A stretch of 64,000 bases of DNA from Erpobdella octoculata. Lineage: Eukaryota; Annelida; Clitellata; Hirudinida; Erpobdellidae. Where the stretch lies: contig OZ022242.1 in NCBI GenBank assembly GCA_963978895.1, positions 7,645,851-7,709,850 on the forward strand, written 5' to 3'. Made by a program: the position numbers and the translations under genes. Shown here in pieces: positions 50,021-64,000 of this stretch (positions are counted from its first letter, which is position 1; every line of letters starts with the position of its first letter). The notes under the pieces were generated by a model. The model searched no databases. It was not told where the DNA came from and worked only from the letters and a program-made list of their open reading frames with translations.

Positions 50021-53000
50021 TATCGTTATCAACCACGTTGCTGTTGTCATTACAAAAATATTCATCGTCATCGTCGTCGTCGTCGTCGTCACCAGCACCA
50101 GCACCGTAATCTAGCACTGTTGTCAATACTACCACTATTTATTTTCATTCCGGATTAATGATTATTTGCTTCACAGACAAGAGAAGATATTTTTGAACAA
50201 ATCGTAAAGTTTTTGACACATCTGAATCTAATATTAAGCAGCGTTGGAAATTCCTTTTGGCCTTATTCATCGAAAGATGCCATATTCAATCTCATCAGAG
50301 AAAAAATCAGGTACATACTGGCTGATCAACGTGAGTGTTATTTATTTATTTATTTATTTGACTGAGATTTAGCACACGCCTTTTTCAAGACAAGTCTTGC
50401 ACAAAGGCAAGAAAGGGTCCTCGCAAAGGCAGCCATTTATAGGCGCCTACCCCTTTAGCAATGCGAGTAAACTCGCTTAAGCGAGTTACGCTGGTGACGC
50501 CGGTGAGGCTAGAACCACCGACCTAACCATCGACAGGCGAACACTCAACCGCTATTCCATTAGCTCATTATTATAATTTTTATCAGATTTATAATAATAA
50601 TAAAACATAAAGTATGAAAATCAAATTATTTATATTTTTAACGTTCTAGGATGAGGCATCTGGGAGTGACATAGATGTTTAAAATTGGAAAAAAAATCCT
50701 TATTAACTGAGATAAATAAATTTTTATCGTCTCATTGCTTATTTAGGACGGTTTATAACATCATAGAATGTTAGTGTCCTTGCAGTTAATAAACTTGAAA
50801 TTTTCAAAATTAAACAAAATTTATTAATTAAAACTGTGATCTTATAACAATCAAACATTAAAAAATATGAAGTTTTATATCAGCTTATATAAGAGCTGCT
50901 TTACAATTAAACAATTTAATCGAAGTTAATCGCATGATTAAAAATTTTATTCAAAAATTAACTCAGTACTTTATATAGCATTTATTTTAAGTTCATAACA
51001 TTGTTTATAGCTACATATTTATTTATACTATTTTATTAAAAGTTATGTGTTGTAATTATTAATAATATTTTTGATATCATATTTAACTGTAAGTATAAAC
51101 AAGAACATTAAACTTTTTATAGGAAGTGTTCAACTTTAAGGAAAAGGGAAACAAAACAAAACAGTAGGTATACAAAATGTACAAGAAAAAAGAGAAAAAA
51201 AATTATATATAATAGAAACAAAAAAATGGAGGAAAAAACACGATTAATTATTTTAATCAAAAATTAATTATGTGACTGTCCCTGGTCTTTTAGTTTAATT
51301 TGGCATTGACTGGAACTTTTTTGGCAATCCCGTTGTTTAAATCTGTATAAATGAAGAAATAACTAAAAACAGTAAACCAGTGATAGATCCTTTGTTGATA
51401 CTACGTTAAAGCTAATAAAATATGTTATTTTAAAACAATTTGAATAATAGAACAGTAACTATACAAAGTTTTACTAATAAAGCTGTTTATTTATTTAAAT
51501 CATACAGCAAAACTATTACCACCAAGAATCACTCCTCATCCTGTTCAAGGTACCTCAAACACAATTTATAAAAATTAGAAATAACTATAAAATACAATAT
51601 TTGGTTTTTTAATAACTTGTAAAAAAGAGTTTTATTCATACAAAAATTATTCTATAGCTTGCATCTACTATTTTGCAATGATTTATATTTGAATTTAGAA
51701 TAAATCAAGTATACTGTTAATTTTTACTAGGCTCACAGTCTCAAGAGCAACTGTGCTTGACTCAACATTTGCCAACACAAGAGTTGCAAACACAGCCGTT
51801 GAGACAGAGGCGTCATATGAAACAGTTGCCAAACGTACAGCTGCCAGTATCTCGCTATAACAGGTTATCAAAATTTTAAAGTGCCAAACCTGGATAAAAG
51901 AAAAGATAATTAGAAAACTGAACAAATTTTGATTATGACAAGGAAAGCTGTATTATCTCTAACATACTACAACTTTAAGTTATAAAAAATTTAGTGTGCA
52001 GAATTGAAATATATTTAAAACGAACCTTAAGACAGTAATTTTTTTATCTAAATTCTGCTTGATATTGACAAAATCATTGTTGATGTTTTCAATAAATTAT
52101 TAATATTTTCTACATATTAGAGATGGTCGGTATGATTTAATCCAGAACAAATTGAAGAAGGAGATATATGACCTACTTCCATGCCAAGTTAAACCCGGTT
52201 TTTATGTTAGTTAGTTTTACTTCAGTACATTAAGATCTGTAATTTGTAAATTTATATGTATAAAAATGAAAGCCTGTTTCTCTGTTTGTTTGTTTGTCTG
52301 TTAATCCTCTATACAAATCTTAATCGCTGGACCAATTTTAACAAAATTTGACATAGAGGTAGATGCTGCCTAGATCCTCCGACTTTAGATGAAGTTAAAC
52401 GACTCATAAACTCGATATCAGCAAAGGCATCTCCTGTTGATCACATTGCGGCTCTCATCATTAAATCGACGTGTTCTCGGTCTTCATAGCTCGTCTTGCA
52501 ACTCTCTCTTTCAAGGAAGGATCATTTCCAAGTTGCTACAAAATGGCGTCAGTAACACGTCTCTTAAAAAAAAAGATCTCGATCGTGACGATCCTGCCAG
52601 TTTTCGATAAATTTCTAATCTCTACACGCTTTTAAAGATACTGTAAAGATTTTTCTTATCTAGAATTATACCACATCTAAAGATTTCTTCAAATTAGAGC
52701 CACTTTCGATCGGCCCATGTGCGTGGATATTTGACAAAGACAGCCATTCTTTGTATGGTATTATGTTATACGATGCGCGGCCAACTCTGGGTGGAAGTCA
52801 ATTCTTGTGTTATTGGATTTGTCCGCTGCTTTTAACACCATTGATATCAACCCTATTTTACGTCGGTTGGAGTTATCTTTTGTTGTTTCCGATTCCGCTA
52901 TCCTTTGGATGTTGCTTTTTTGGATCAAATCCAAGAGCTGTGAAAAGATTTTTTTATCAAAAAGTGTTTACTGCATAAAACAAATTTTATTAGTTACTTC

Positions 53001-56000
53001 AATTAAACAACAACATTTTGTTTTACAGGAAGATATTATAATTTTGAAACAAGTGCAGTTTTTCTTGCAATTTGTTTATAGTGAGTTCCAAGAAAAATTT
53101 GACCAGTGGCAAATAAAGTTGCCTAATAGAAAAGGTTAATAATTTAAAATTTATTATATTAGAATGATGTGTTTTTAACGTATTTATTTTATTAAAAACT
53201 GAAATGATATTTTTCATAGAACATCATTGATATTTATATTTTTGTCATGCTTAAGTTGCATGGTCGTGCAACATTACAACGCTTGCAATCACTCTAAACA
53301 TTCCATTTTCATTTTGACCATCAAACTACTTCGATAACCATAATAACTAACAAATTAATAACTTGTTATTTATAACTAGTGCTTATTTGTTTAAAATAAC
53401 TAAAATTATTATTTTCAGCTTTCGCTGAGTTTATCACGCCATTTGACGAGTCGGTAGAGATTAATTACGCATTTGGTAGTATTAAAACATTTATTTTAAT
53501 ATAAGAAAAATATTTCTTTCACTCAGCCAACCAGAACTAAAAGTATTTTACGTTGAAACACTGTGGAACCTAGCGTTGATGACACCAGATCCTTTTAAAA
53601 TGTCCAACCAGTTTTCTCTTGTTAGTAAGCAATCATTTACAGTTGTAAGCTTTCAAGAATAGATTTTTTAATGACTGTAATATTTTTCAAATCAGTTAAT
53701 TTGAATCATTTGGTATTTTGTAAATCTTTGGTTTTCTAATATCAGTTCGTCACCGTCCTCATCGTCATCACGATCATACCATTATGATTGTTAGTCGTTG
53801 TAATCACTTGTCATTTTTGTCATTGTCATTTCAATAGATATTTTCATCATTAATACTTTGACTTTTTGAAACCGCCAAGTTATATGCCAGAGAGCGTATT
53901 TATTTTTCCATTTTACTTTTTAATTTATTTAATTTAGTTTGTATGACAATATTTGTGTATTTTATTTTATTGGTGCGCTTCGAATCGAGGAAAATATTTC
54001 TTATAAGAATAGTTTGCATATTAGGTGCTATAAAATTTTAATTGACTTTATTTTAAATTTGGAAACCAATACGTACTGGCTGTAATAGACTGTTTTATAA
54101 AATCGCAGCAATAATAACTGACATTTTTGTCCATTACTGAGTGTGTAGCTATTGGGTGACATCAAAATTTTATTTATATCAAGGAAAGAATTTATATTTA
54201 AAACTGTTTAGAAAAGTGTGGTAGTTTTGGACATTTATAAAATATACACAAAACTTTTTACCTAAAACCTAGTGGGATTCTTTAAGCAGCCTTTATTTGA
54301 AATGGTTGTAAAAAAATTGATTTGGTTGAAACATTGCATTATTTTTAAAAGTATACTGGAGTTTTCTCCAGAATACAACAAAATTTAGCCTGTAAACTGT
54401 TTAAAACTTCTATTAGATTTTATAAAAATGCCATTTTCATCATCTAGAAACGTGAAACTATTAAAGTAAAACTAAAACAAAATGAAACTAAAATAAGTTC
54501 AGAAAACTTTTTTCACCTCAGAAACATATCAGTTAATAAAAAATTTTGTGTTTGCATATTTTCTACAATAAAAATGTTTATTAAATGTTTATTAGTTTTA
54601 ATATTTAAATTGATTTACAGACAATAGAAAACATTTTTGAACAGCTCGTGATGTTTTTGAGACACCTGAACCAAGTATTAAGCACCGTTAAGGGTCCCGA
54701 TTGGTCTTCCTTACCAGATGAGTCTATAAAGCAACTTGTACGGGAAAATATCGAGAAAATACTTTATCCTCAATGTTAGTCATAGAAACTTGAATTATAT
54801 TTGCTGTTTATATTTATTTTTATAAAAATTGAAAACAAATTAACGTTAATAATAAAAATTGTACATAGTGTTGGTAATATTGTTTTTTTTTTTAAGAACT
54901 AAAAACCGATAAACAAAGATTTTGTATACTGAACTGCAAAAAATAACTTTATAACAGTATTTATTTTATTACTATTATAATAATTATTGTTAAAATAGTT
55001 ATTTTTATAATTATTACTTTAATAATTTATATTATTTTATATATTAATTTATATTTATAATAAAAATTATTGGTTGAAATAATTTTTGGGACGTTATTAT
55101 CCGCCAAGAATTATTTTTCCTGTTCAAAACACAACAATAAATTGCAGAAACTATAAACCCAACACATAATATTCAAAATAAAAATTTGTTTTTGAATTAC
55201 TTTTCTAATTACCAGCTCGGAAGTGCTGAATTTAATATCTGGCCTGGCTGTTTAAAATTAGATTCAACCTTCCAGACTTGAGTACTGCACTGTCCGATTT
55301 TTCGCGGCCTGGCCTGTTTCATAGGCAGAAATTCCAGGATCGGTCTAATCCGTATTTAAAACTTGACACAGAAACTCGGCCCGGCCCGTTCCGTTTAAAA
55401 TCCTAATATCGAGGCCCGGTCTGGCCCGTGCAGTACACTATTCCAGACCTTTGGTGTAAAGAAATATTCATCAATAACTCATGCTTCCTAGATGGCTGGT
55501 TAGTAGCTTCTTAGCTCCTCCTGTGACCCACTTGTACGCTGGCTTTTGTTTTAATGTTAGGTAAAAAAATGTTATGGGAGTAAATTGTGTCTGAGTCTGT
55601 TTATTTATTCAGTGTTCAAATTAAACTAAGTAAAGTATTAAAGCTTTAATACCCAATATTTCACATTACAATGTTTAAAAATCTAAAATTACAAAAGCAT
55701 TTATTTAAAAAAAATAATTTAACAACTAAACCGTAAAAAACATTGATTATTAAAAATATTTTTTTATATGTTATACGGATATATTCATTTAAAAAAATAT
55801 ATATGATAAAATAGAAAACCGTAGACCACTTGATTCAATTTTTTTATATTTTTTATCATCACAAACTTCACGTATCAAATATTTATAAAACTGTAATTAA
55901 AAGCTACCTAATTACAAAATTTGAACAAACTGTGACAACAAAGTTTTTAACGGTTCACTTGTTTTAAATGAATCTAAAACCGATGGTTTTATTTTTTGGA

Positions 56001-56460
56001 CAAAATTTGCAATTTTTCAAAACTGTAAATAATTTTATTTTATATTTAATTTAAGTTTTGTCCCATCAAATTAAAAATGCAATACAAAGCATTGTCATTG
56101 ACAACAACTCGATACACCAAATTTCAGCTTGATTGGATAACGGAATGTTTTTTAAGCGTCACAGTCACAGGTACCAACTTATGCTTCAAAATGGCTTCAA
56201 ATTAACATGAAAGATTTGATAAGGTTTCATATTACAAATTTAGAAACCTAAGCTAATACTATCACTAAATTACAGTTGGAGATTTATCACAGACTCCCCA
56301 ACTCTCCACACCATATGAGCATTCAGATAAAGACACATTTTTAGAGCCGAGTTACTTTTCTATTCACAAAGAAAACGTGACTGACAAAAAAGATAAAGTC
56401 TTATCTTCTTCAAGACCAGAACCTTCATCTTCAAAACGTCACTCTACTGGTATCTTATAA
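46459..56460 (+). CDS. Gene 3: 16-exon, 473-residue two-module protein, novel family
   Basis: Predicted exons: 46459-46482, 46743-46779, 47611-47677, 48021-48099, 48370-48475, 49568-49598, 49667-49760, 50177-50330, 51508-51549, 51731-51863, 52121-52205, 53029-53134, 53419-53449, 53527-53620, 54621-54774, 56276-56460. All introns are GT..AG; the joined frame is open and divisible by three. Residues about 43-197 form module A, 198-256 a Pro- then Gln/Leu-rich linker, 256-413 module B and 413-473 a Ser/Lys-rich tail. Modules share IYDLLP, a Trp-containing exon, EFITP.D, TPDPFK and IFEQ.V.FL.HLN. Both look mainly helical. No signal peptide, transmembrane segment or known catalytic motif, so probably intracellular; function unknown. 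The start rests on the Kozak-like gccgccatgt and on the matching ATG exon at 56706. Exons 1-3 are less certain than 4-16. Confidence 0.7.
46743..46779 (+). CDS. Gene 3 exon 2
   Basis: SFQSKTNDLIGK between ttttttgtcag and a GTAGAA donor, phase 0 in and 1 out. The counterpart at 62984-63023 reads SFQNKPIDQIGNS with a GTAAAT donor and the same phases. Confidence 0.5.
47611..47677 (+). CDS. Gene 3 exon 3
   Basis: Follows gattcttcag; reads CDKKHISKKIEIHFDHLQ and ends before GTGACC, phase 1 in and 2 out, which exactly joins exon 4. Genes 1 and 2 have recognisable but damaged counterparts at about 13052 (in-frame TAA) and 28710 (acceptor AG lost). Confidence 0.45.
47779..47966 (-). mobile_element. 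SINE-like element, second copy, 12-bp target duplication
   Basis: Minus-strand copy of the element at 36386: actccgcc, gccagtcccaagcctgg, ggaggaggg, ggactataaact, then long poly(A) (a T run on this strand). It is flanked by tgtataatttat at 47767-47778 and 47967-47978. It lies in the intron between gene 3 exons 3 and 4. Confidence 0.85.
48021..48099 (+). CDS. Gene 3 exon 4: module A, helix-like segment 1
   Basis: VDLFQSPLKTKIYDLLP; 79 nt, phase 2 to 0. Homologous exons: 13231-13309, 28899-28977 (both 79 nt) and, as module B, 19956-20040, 32716-32800, 46151-46235, 52121-52205 (85 nt). Confidence 0.75.
48370..48475 (+). CDS. Gene 3 exon 5: module A, segment 2
   Basis: DDYAILASVEEIMKFLIAE and FAQWLLWFPEQE; 106 nt, phase 0 to 1. 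Homologues: 13837-13939, 29530-29635, and module B 24483-24585, 35711-35813, 53029-53134. Confidence 0.75.
49568..49598 (+). CDS. Gene 3 exon 6: module A, 31-nt micro-exon
   Basis: VFEEFITPVD; 31 nt, phase 1 to 2. All six copies in the window (17746, 24836, 30508, 36023, 49568, 53419) are exactly 31 nt. The donor is GTTAGT here and GTCGGT or GTCAGT in module B. Confidence 0.75.
49667..49760 (+). CDS. Gene 3 exon 7: module A, Trp/TPDPFK exon
   Basis: WSVEELAFTKMLWFIASQ and TPDPFKTHSQYFL; 94 nt, phase 2 to 0. All six copies (17852, 24943, 30614, 36129, 49667, 53527) are 94 nt. This is the best conserved exon of the family. Confidence 0.8.
49956..50021. repeat. (ATC)n microsatellite in a gene 3 intron
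   Basis: A trinucleotide array with further degenerate GTC/ATC repeats to about 50095. The corresponding introns of genes 1 and 2 (about 18255-18310 and 31040-31110) hold related short ATC/GTC tracts. Confidence 0.95.
50177..50330 (+). CDS. Gene 3 exon 8: module A, segment 5
   Basis: TREDIFEQIVKFLTHLN, then a Ser-rich loop and IREKIRYILADQ; 154 nt, phase 0 to 1. Genes 1 and 2 use a 127-nt version in module A (18330, 31132) and the 154-nt type in module B (25464, reduced to 149; 39726). Confidence 0.8.
50338..50568 (-). mobile_element. tRNA-Asp-derived SINE with (AAAT)n tail
   Basis: On the minus strand the head reads aatggaatagcggttgag, cgcctgtcgatgg (an Asp GTC anticodon-loop-like match) and a B box ggtggttctagcc. 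A GC-rich body follows, and the element ends aaatctcagtc and (AAAT)n. The tail type suits mobilisation by CR1/L2-like LINEs, which in this window end in AAATA repeats. It lies just after the donor of gene 3 exon 8. Confidence 0.75.
50580..51500. other. Gene 3 intron, AT-rich
   Basis: No element identified. From 51290 the sequence is homologous to 44810 and 19040 (gcattgactggaac, gttgtttaaatctgt), a conserved intronic stretch before exon 9. Confidence 0.5.
51508..51549 (+). CDS. Gene 3 exon 9: proline-rich linker
   Basis: PKLLPPRITPHPVQ; 42 nt, phase 1 to 1. Homologues at 19273, 32044 and 45409 are all 42 nt, sharing a P..LPP core. Confidence 0.65.
51731..51863 (+). CDS. Gene 3 exon 10: Gln/Leu-rich linker
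   Basis: SQEQLCLTQHLPTQELQTQP and RRHMKQLPNVQL; 133 nt, phase 1 to 2. Homologues: 19610 and 32370 (118 nt), 45693 (133 nt). The spacing of Gln and Leu suggests an amphipathic helix. Confidence 0.7.
52121..52205 (+). CDS. Gene 3 exon 11: module B, segment 1
   Basis: RYDLIQNKLKKEIYDLLP; 85 nt, phase 2 to 0. Same core (L.KEIYDL.P) as module A exon 4. Confidence 0.75.
52255..52372 (+). mobile_element. Helitron-like 5' end
   Basis: Reads atatgtataaaaatgaaagc, ctgtttctctgtttgtttg, cgctggaccaattttaac and aaaatttgacatagagg, the usual 5' pattern of short Helitrons. No 3' hairpin end was found downstream; a LINE fragment follows directly. Confidence 0.5.
52373..52965 (+). pseudogene. LINE reverse-transcriptase fragment
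   Basis: Frames give DEVKRLINSISAKASPVDHI, FKEGSFPSCYKMASVTRLL and, further on, VLLDLSAAFNTIDINPILRR, the pre-catalytic part of CR1/L2 polymerases. Several frameshifts and stops. It sits in the gene 3 intron before exon 12. Confidence 0.8.
53029..53134 (+). CDS. Gene 3 exon 12: module B, segment 2
   Basis: EDIIILKQVQFFLQFVYSEF and FDQWQIKLPNRK; 106 nt, phase 0 to 1. The preceding intron carries a LINE fragment. Confidence 0.75.
53419..53449 (+). CDS. Gene 3 exon 13: module B, micro-exon
   Basis: AFAEFITPFD; 31 nt, phase 1 to 2. Confidence 0.75.
53527..53620 (+). CDS. Gene 3 exon 14: module B, TPDPFK exon
   Basis: QPELKVFYVETLWNLALM and TPDPFKMSNQFSL; 94 nt, phase 2 to 0. The initial Trp-Ser of the other copies is replaced by Gln-Pro. 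Confidence 0.75.
53630..54615. other. Gene 3 intron 14, AT-rich
   Basis: About 1 kb without recognised repeats or frames; short ATC-rich tract at 53750-53850. Confidence 0.5.
54621..54774 (+). CDS. Gene 3 exon 15: module B, segment 5
   Basis: TIENIFEQLVMFLRHLNQVL, then PDWSSLPDESIKQLV and IEKILYPQ; 154 nt, phase 0 to 1. Confidence 0.8.
55278..55440. mobile_element. 163-bp hAT-type MITE with perfect 8-bp target duplication
   Basis: Ends ttgagtactgcac and gtgcagtacacta are inverted repeats (11 of 13 match). The flanking direct repeat is ttccagac (55270-55277, 55441-55448). Interior GGCCCG and CTGGCC subterminal motifs are typical of hAT ends. It lies in the last intron of gene 3. The GGCCCG-rich part of the family A Helitrons resembles it. 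Confidence 0.85.
55450..56270. other. Last intron of gene 3, AT-rich remainder
   Basis: Nothing recognised apart from the MITE upstream. Confidence 0.5.
56276..56460 (+). CDS. Gene 3 exon 16: terminal exon
   Basis: Acceptor actaaattacag; 185 nt; reads GDLSQTPQLSTPYEHSDKD, FLEPSYFSIHKEN and RPEPSSSKRHSTGIL, then TAA. The entry phase matches exon 15. It has the same opening and EPSYF-type motif as the exon at 8252. Confidence 0.65.
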
Positions 56461-56705
56461 ATATCAAATATTTTGGTAACATTTTTGAAACTTTTGTTGT
56501 GTTTATGTGCTATTGGCAGCAAAACATGTGCTTTTGATAATTACTCCTTATTAAATCCATCAACAGCGTTTAACAATTGAATTTTTAAGCTAGCAAAAAC
56601 ATTTTTTTAAATCTAGATGGATACAGATGAGATTCTTTATCCTTTTTTTAGATTACACACAAAAACAATACAGCTATCTTTGACAGAAGATGTCGAAATA
56701 CCACC

Positions 56706-63023
<6,318 letters not shown>

Positions 63024-63282
63024 GTAAATCTCGAATTGAAATTAAATTTAGACTTTGTTATTGCAAATTGTTTAGACATATTTTGATAAATTCTGATAGC
63101 AACGATTTTTGCCCTATCGACTTTTAAAATACTGAAAACGTAAATGCAATAAAAAGTCTAAAGAACAGACACTCGGGTAACAGCAAAAGTGCCTGCTTCT
63201 TGTGTTTGTACTGGTGTTTACCTTTCCCCAAGTCTCGGTTTTTGAGCTTGATCTTGGACTAAAAGTTTTGTCGAATGTCCGA

Positions 63283-64000
63283 TGCTGGGTTGGAACGAAG
63301 TACAATTACTTTGTCACAGTACTTCGTTACTTCTTTAGTTCTTTTACTTGTAACAATTTATGCAGTGTATTTTTGCTTGTACTTTTGTTACTTTTCTGGC
63401 TAACTTTTTTTTACTTTGTAACGAGTTACTTTTATAAAAAAAAGTACAAAAGTAGTAGGTAGACATGGGAAGGGAATCAGTATCATTAGTTCAAATGAAA
63501 TGATTGAATAATAAATTTTATCGAATAGTTCCTAATATCAAAACAAACAAACTTGACTATCTTTAAACTTGTAGTGCGCCTTTTTCAAAAATTCAAAAGC
63601 GTAATAATTACTAATAATATCACCGACGGCGTGTTTAGAACAGCGCGGCTGAATGTTTAAATTTGGCGTAATCGAAATGGCATCGTCCGGCGTACTAGTA
63701 ATAAAGCTGTTGGAAATGATAAATCTTTATCTCCGTGGCCGCATTTGGATGCTATGATAAAAAAAATTAAATTTGTGTGTTTGTTGTGCACGCCAAAGAC
63801 TAAAGATGTCTCAACCAGTAAATCTCAATTAAGCTTCCGGAAACATGTTGAGATAAGTCTAGCTAGCTCTAGCTCGTCATACAATAGTCAATATTAAATC
63901 TGAAGCTAGCTTTCCTTTTCGGAATACACCACCTGTGGTGCTTTAATTCAATCCGTAATGATATACCTAATTATAAAATGATATAAAATTTCATTAAAAT
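63283..64000 (+). mobile_element. hAT transposon, 5' part, continues beyond window
   Basis: The region from about 63283 has repeated tactttgttac-like subterminal motifs, followed by a BED zinc finger coding region. Subterminal repeats then a BED finger is the layout of ZBED-type hAT elements. The exact terminus is not certain. Confidence 0.55.
63690..63897 (+). pseudogene. BED-type zinc finger of a hAT transposase
   Basis: Frame reading SPWPHLDAM, KFVCLLCTPKTKDVS and QLSFRKHVEI: two Cys of a CX2C pair followed by the His-containing LRKH-like end, the BED-finger pattern that binds transposon ends. It then runs into a Ser-rich stretch and a TAA at 63895-63897. No good upstream ATG in this frame was settled. 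Confidence 0.65.

Noticed and set aside
49808..50158. Poly-Asp, poly-His and poly-Met frames
   Set aside because: The (ATC)n array in a gene 3 intron read in different frames.

Overview
This is a eukaryotic window, almost certainly from an invertebrate metazoan. It is strongly AT-rich, the recognisable genes have many short exons with GT..AG introns, and much of the DNA is non-LTR retrotransposons, Helitrons, hAT elements, tRNA-derived SINEs and long microsatellites. I cannot name the species. No prokaryotic operon, CRISPR array, rRNA or complete tRNA gene is visible. Most long open frames lie in (ATGT)n, (TA)n, (TTA)n or (ATC)n arrays and are not genes.

The backbone is a tandem family of multi-exon genes on the + strand that I do not recognise from any named family. 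Gene 3 (46459-56460) reads through 16 exons with matching phases to a predicted 473-residue protein. It has two copies of a roughly 150-residue, probably helical module. Each copy is built from the same five exons with conserved lengths and phases (79/85, 103/106, 31, 94, 127/154 nt), and the copies are joined by a Gln/Leu-rich linker. Gene 2 (28899-42865) has the same layout and is open through all 13 exons found. Gene 1 (13231-26622) is a paralogue with a stop codon and a 5-bp deletion. A terminal exon at 8252-8367, a three-exon fragment at 45409-46235, a gene start at 56706-63023 and an inverted first-exon relic near 58440 are further members.

Genes 1 and 2 lie in a tandem segmental duplication (about 10.71-26.68 kb and 27.47-42.98 kb). 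The two units differ mainly by transposon insertions, so each unit supplies empty sites for the other: the SINE at 36386-36555 and the LINE at 36643-39205 are absent from unit 1, and the hAT-type MITE at 44975-45308 is absent from three paralogous introns.

Layout: 0-3.1 kb, a reverse-strand LINE broken by a 10-bp duplication; 3.1-8.1 kb, Helitrons and microsatellites; 8.2 kb, a terminal exon of the gene family; 9.1-9.9 kb, a LINE fragment; 10.7-26.7 kb, duplication unit 1 with gene 1, a deleted Ty3/gypsy-type element and LINEs; 27.0-27.5 kb, a LINE ORF1 piece; 27.5-43.0 kb, unit 2 with gene 2; 43-46.3 kb, a LINE scrap, a MITE and a gene fragment; 46.4-56.5 kb, gene 3; 56.6-64 kb, the start of gene 4, whose first intron holds hAT elements and a dense Helitron cluster, then the 5' part of another hAT element.
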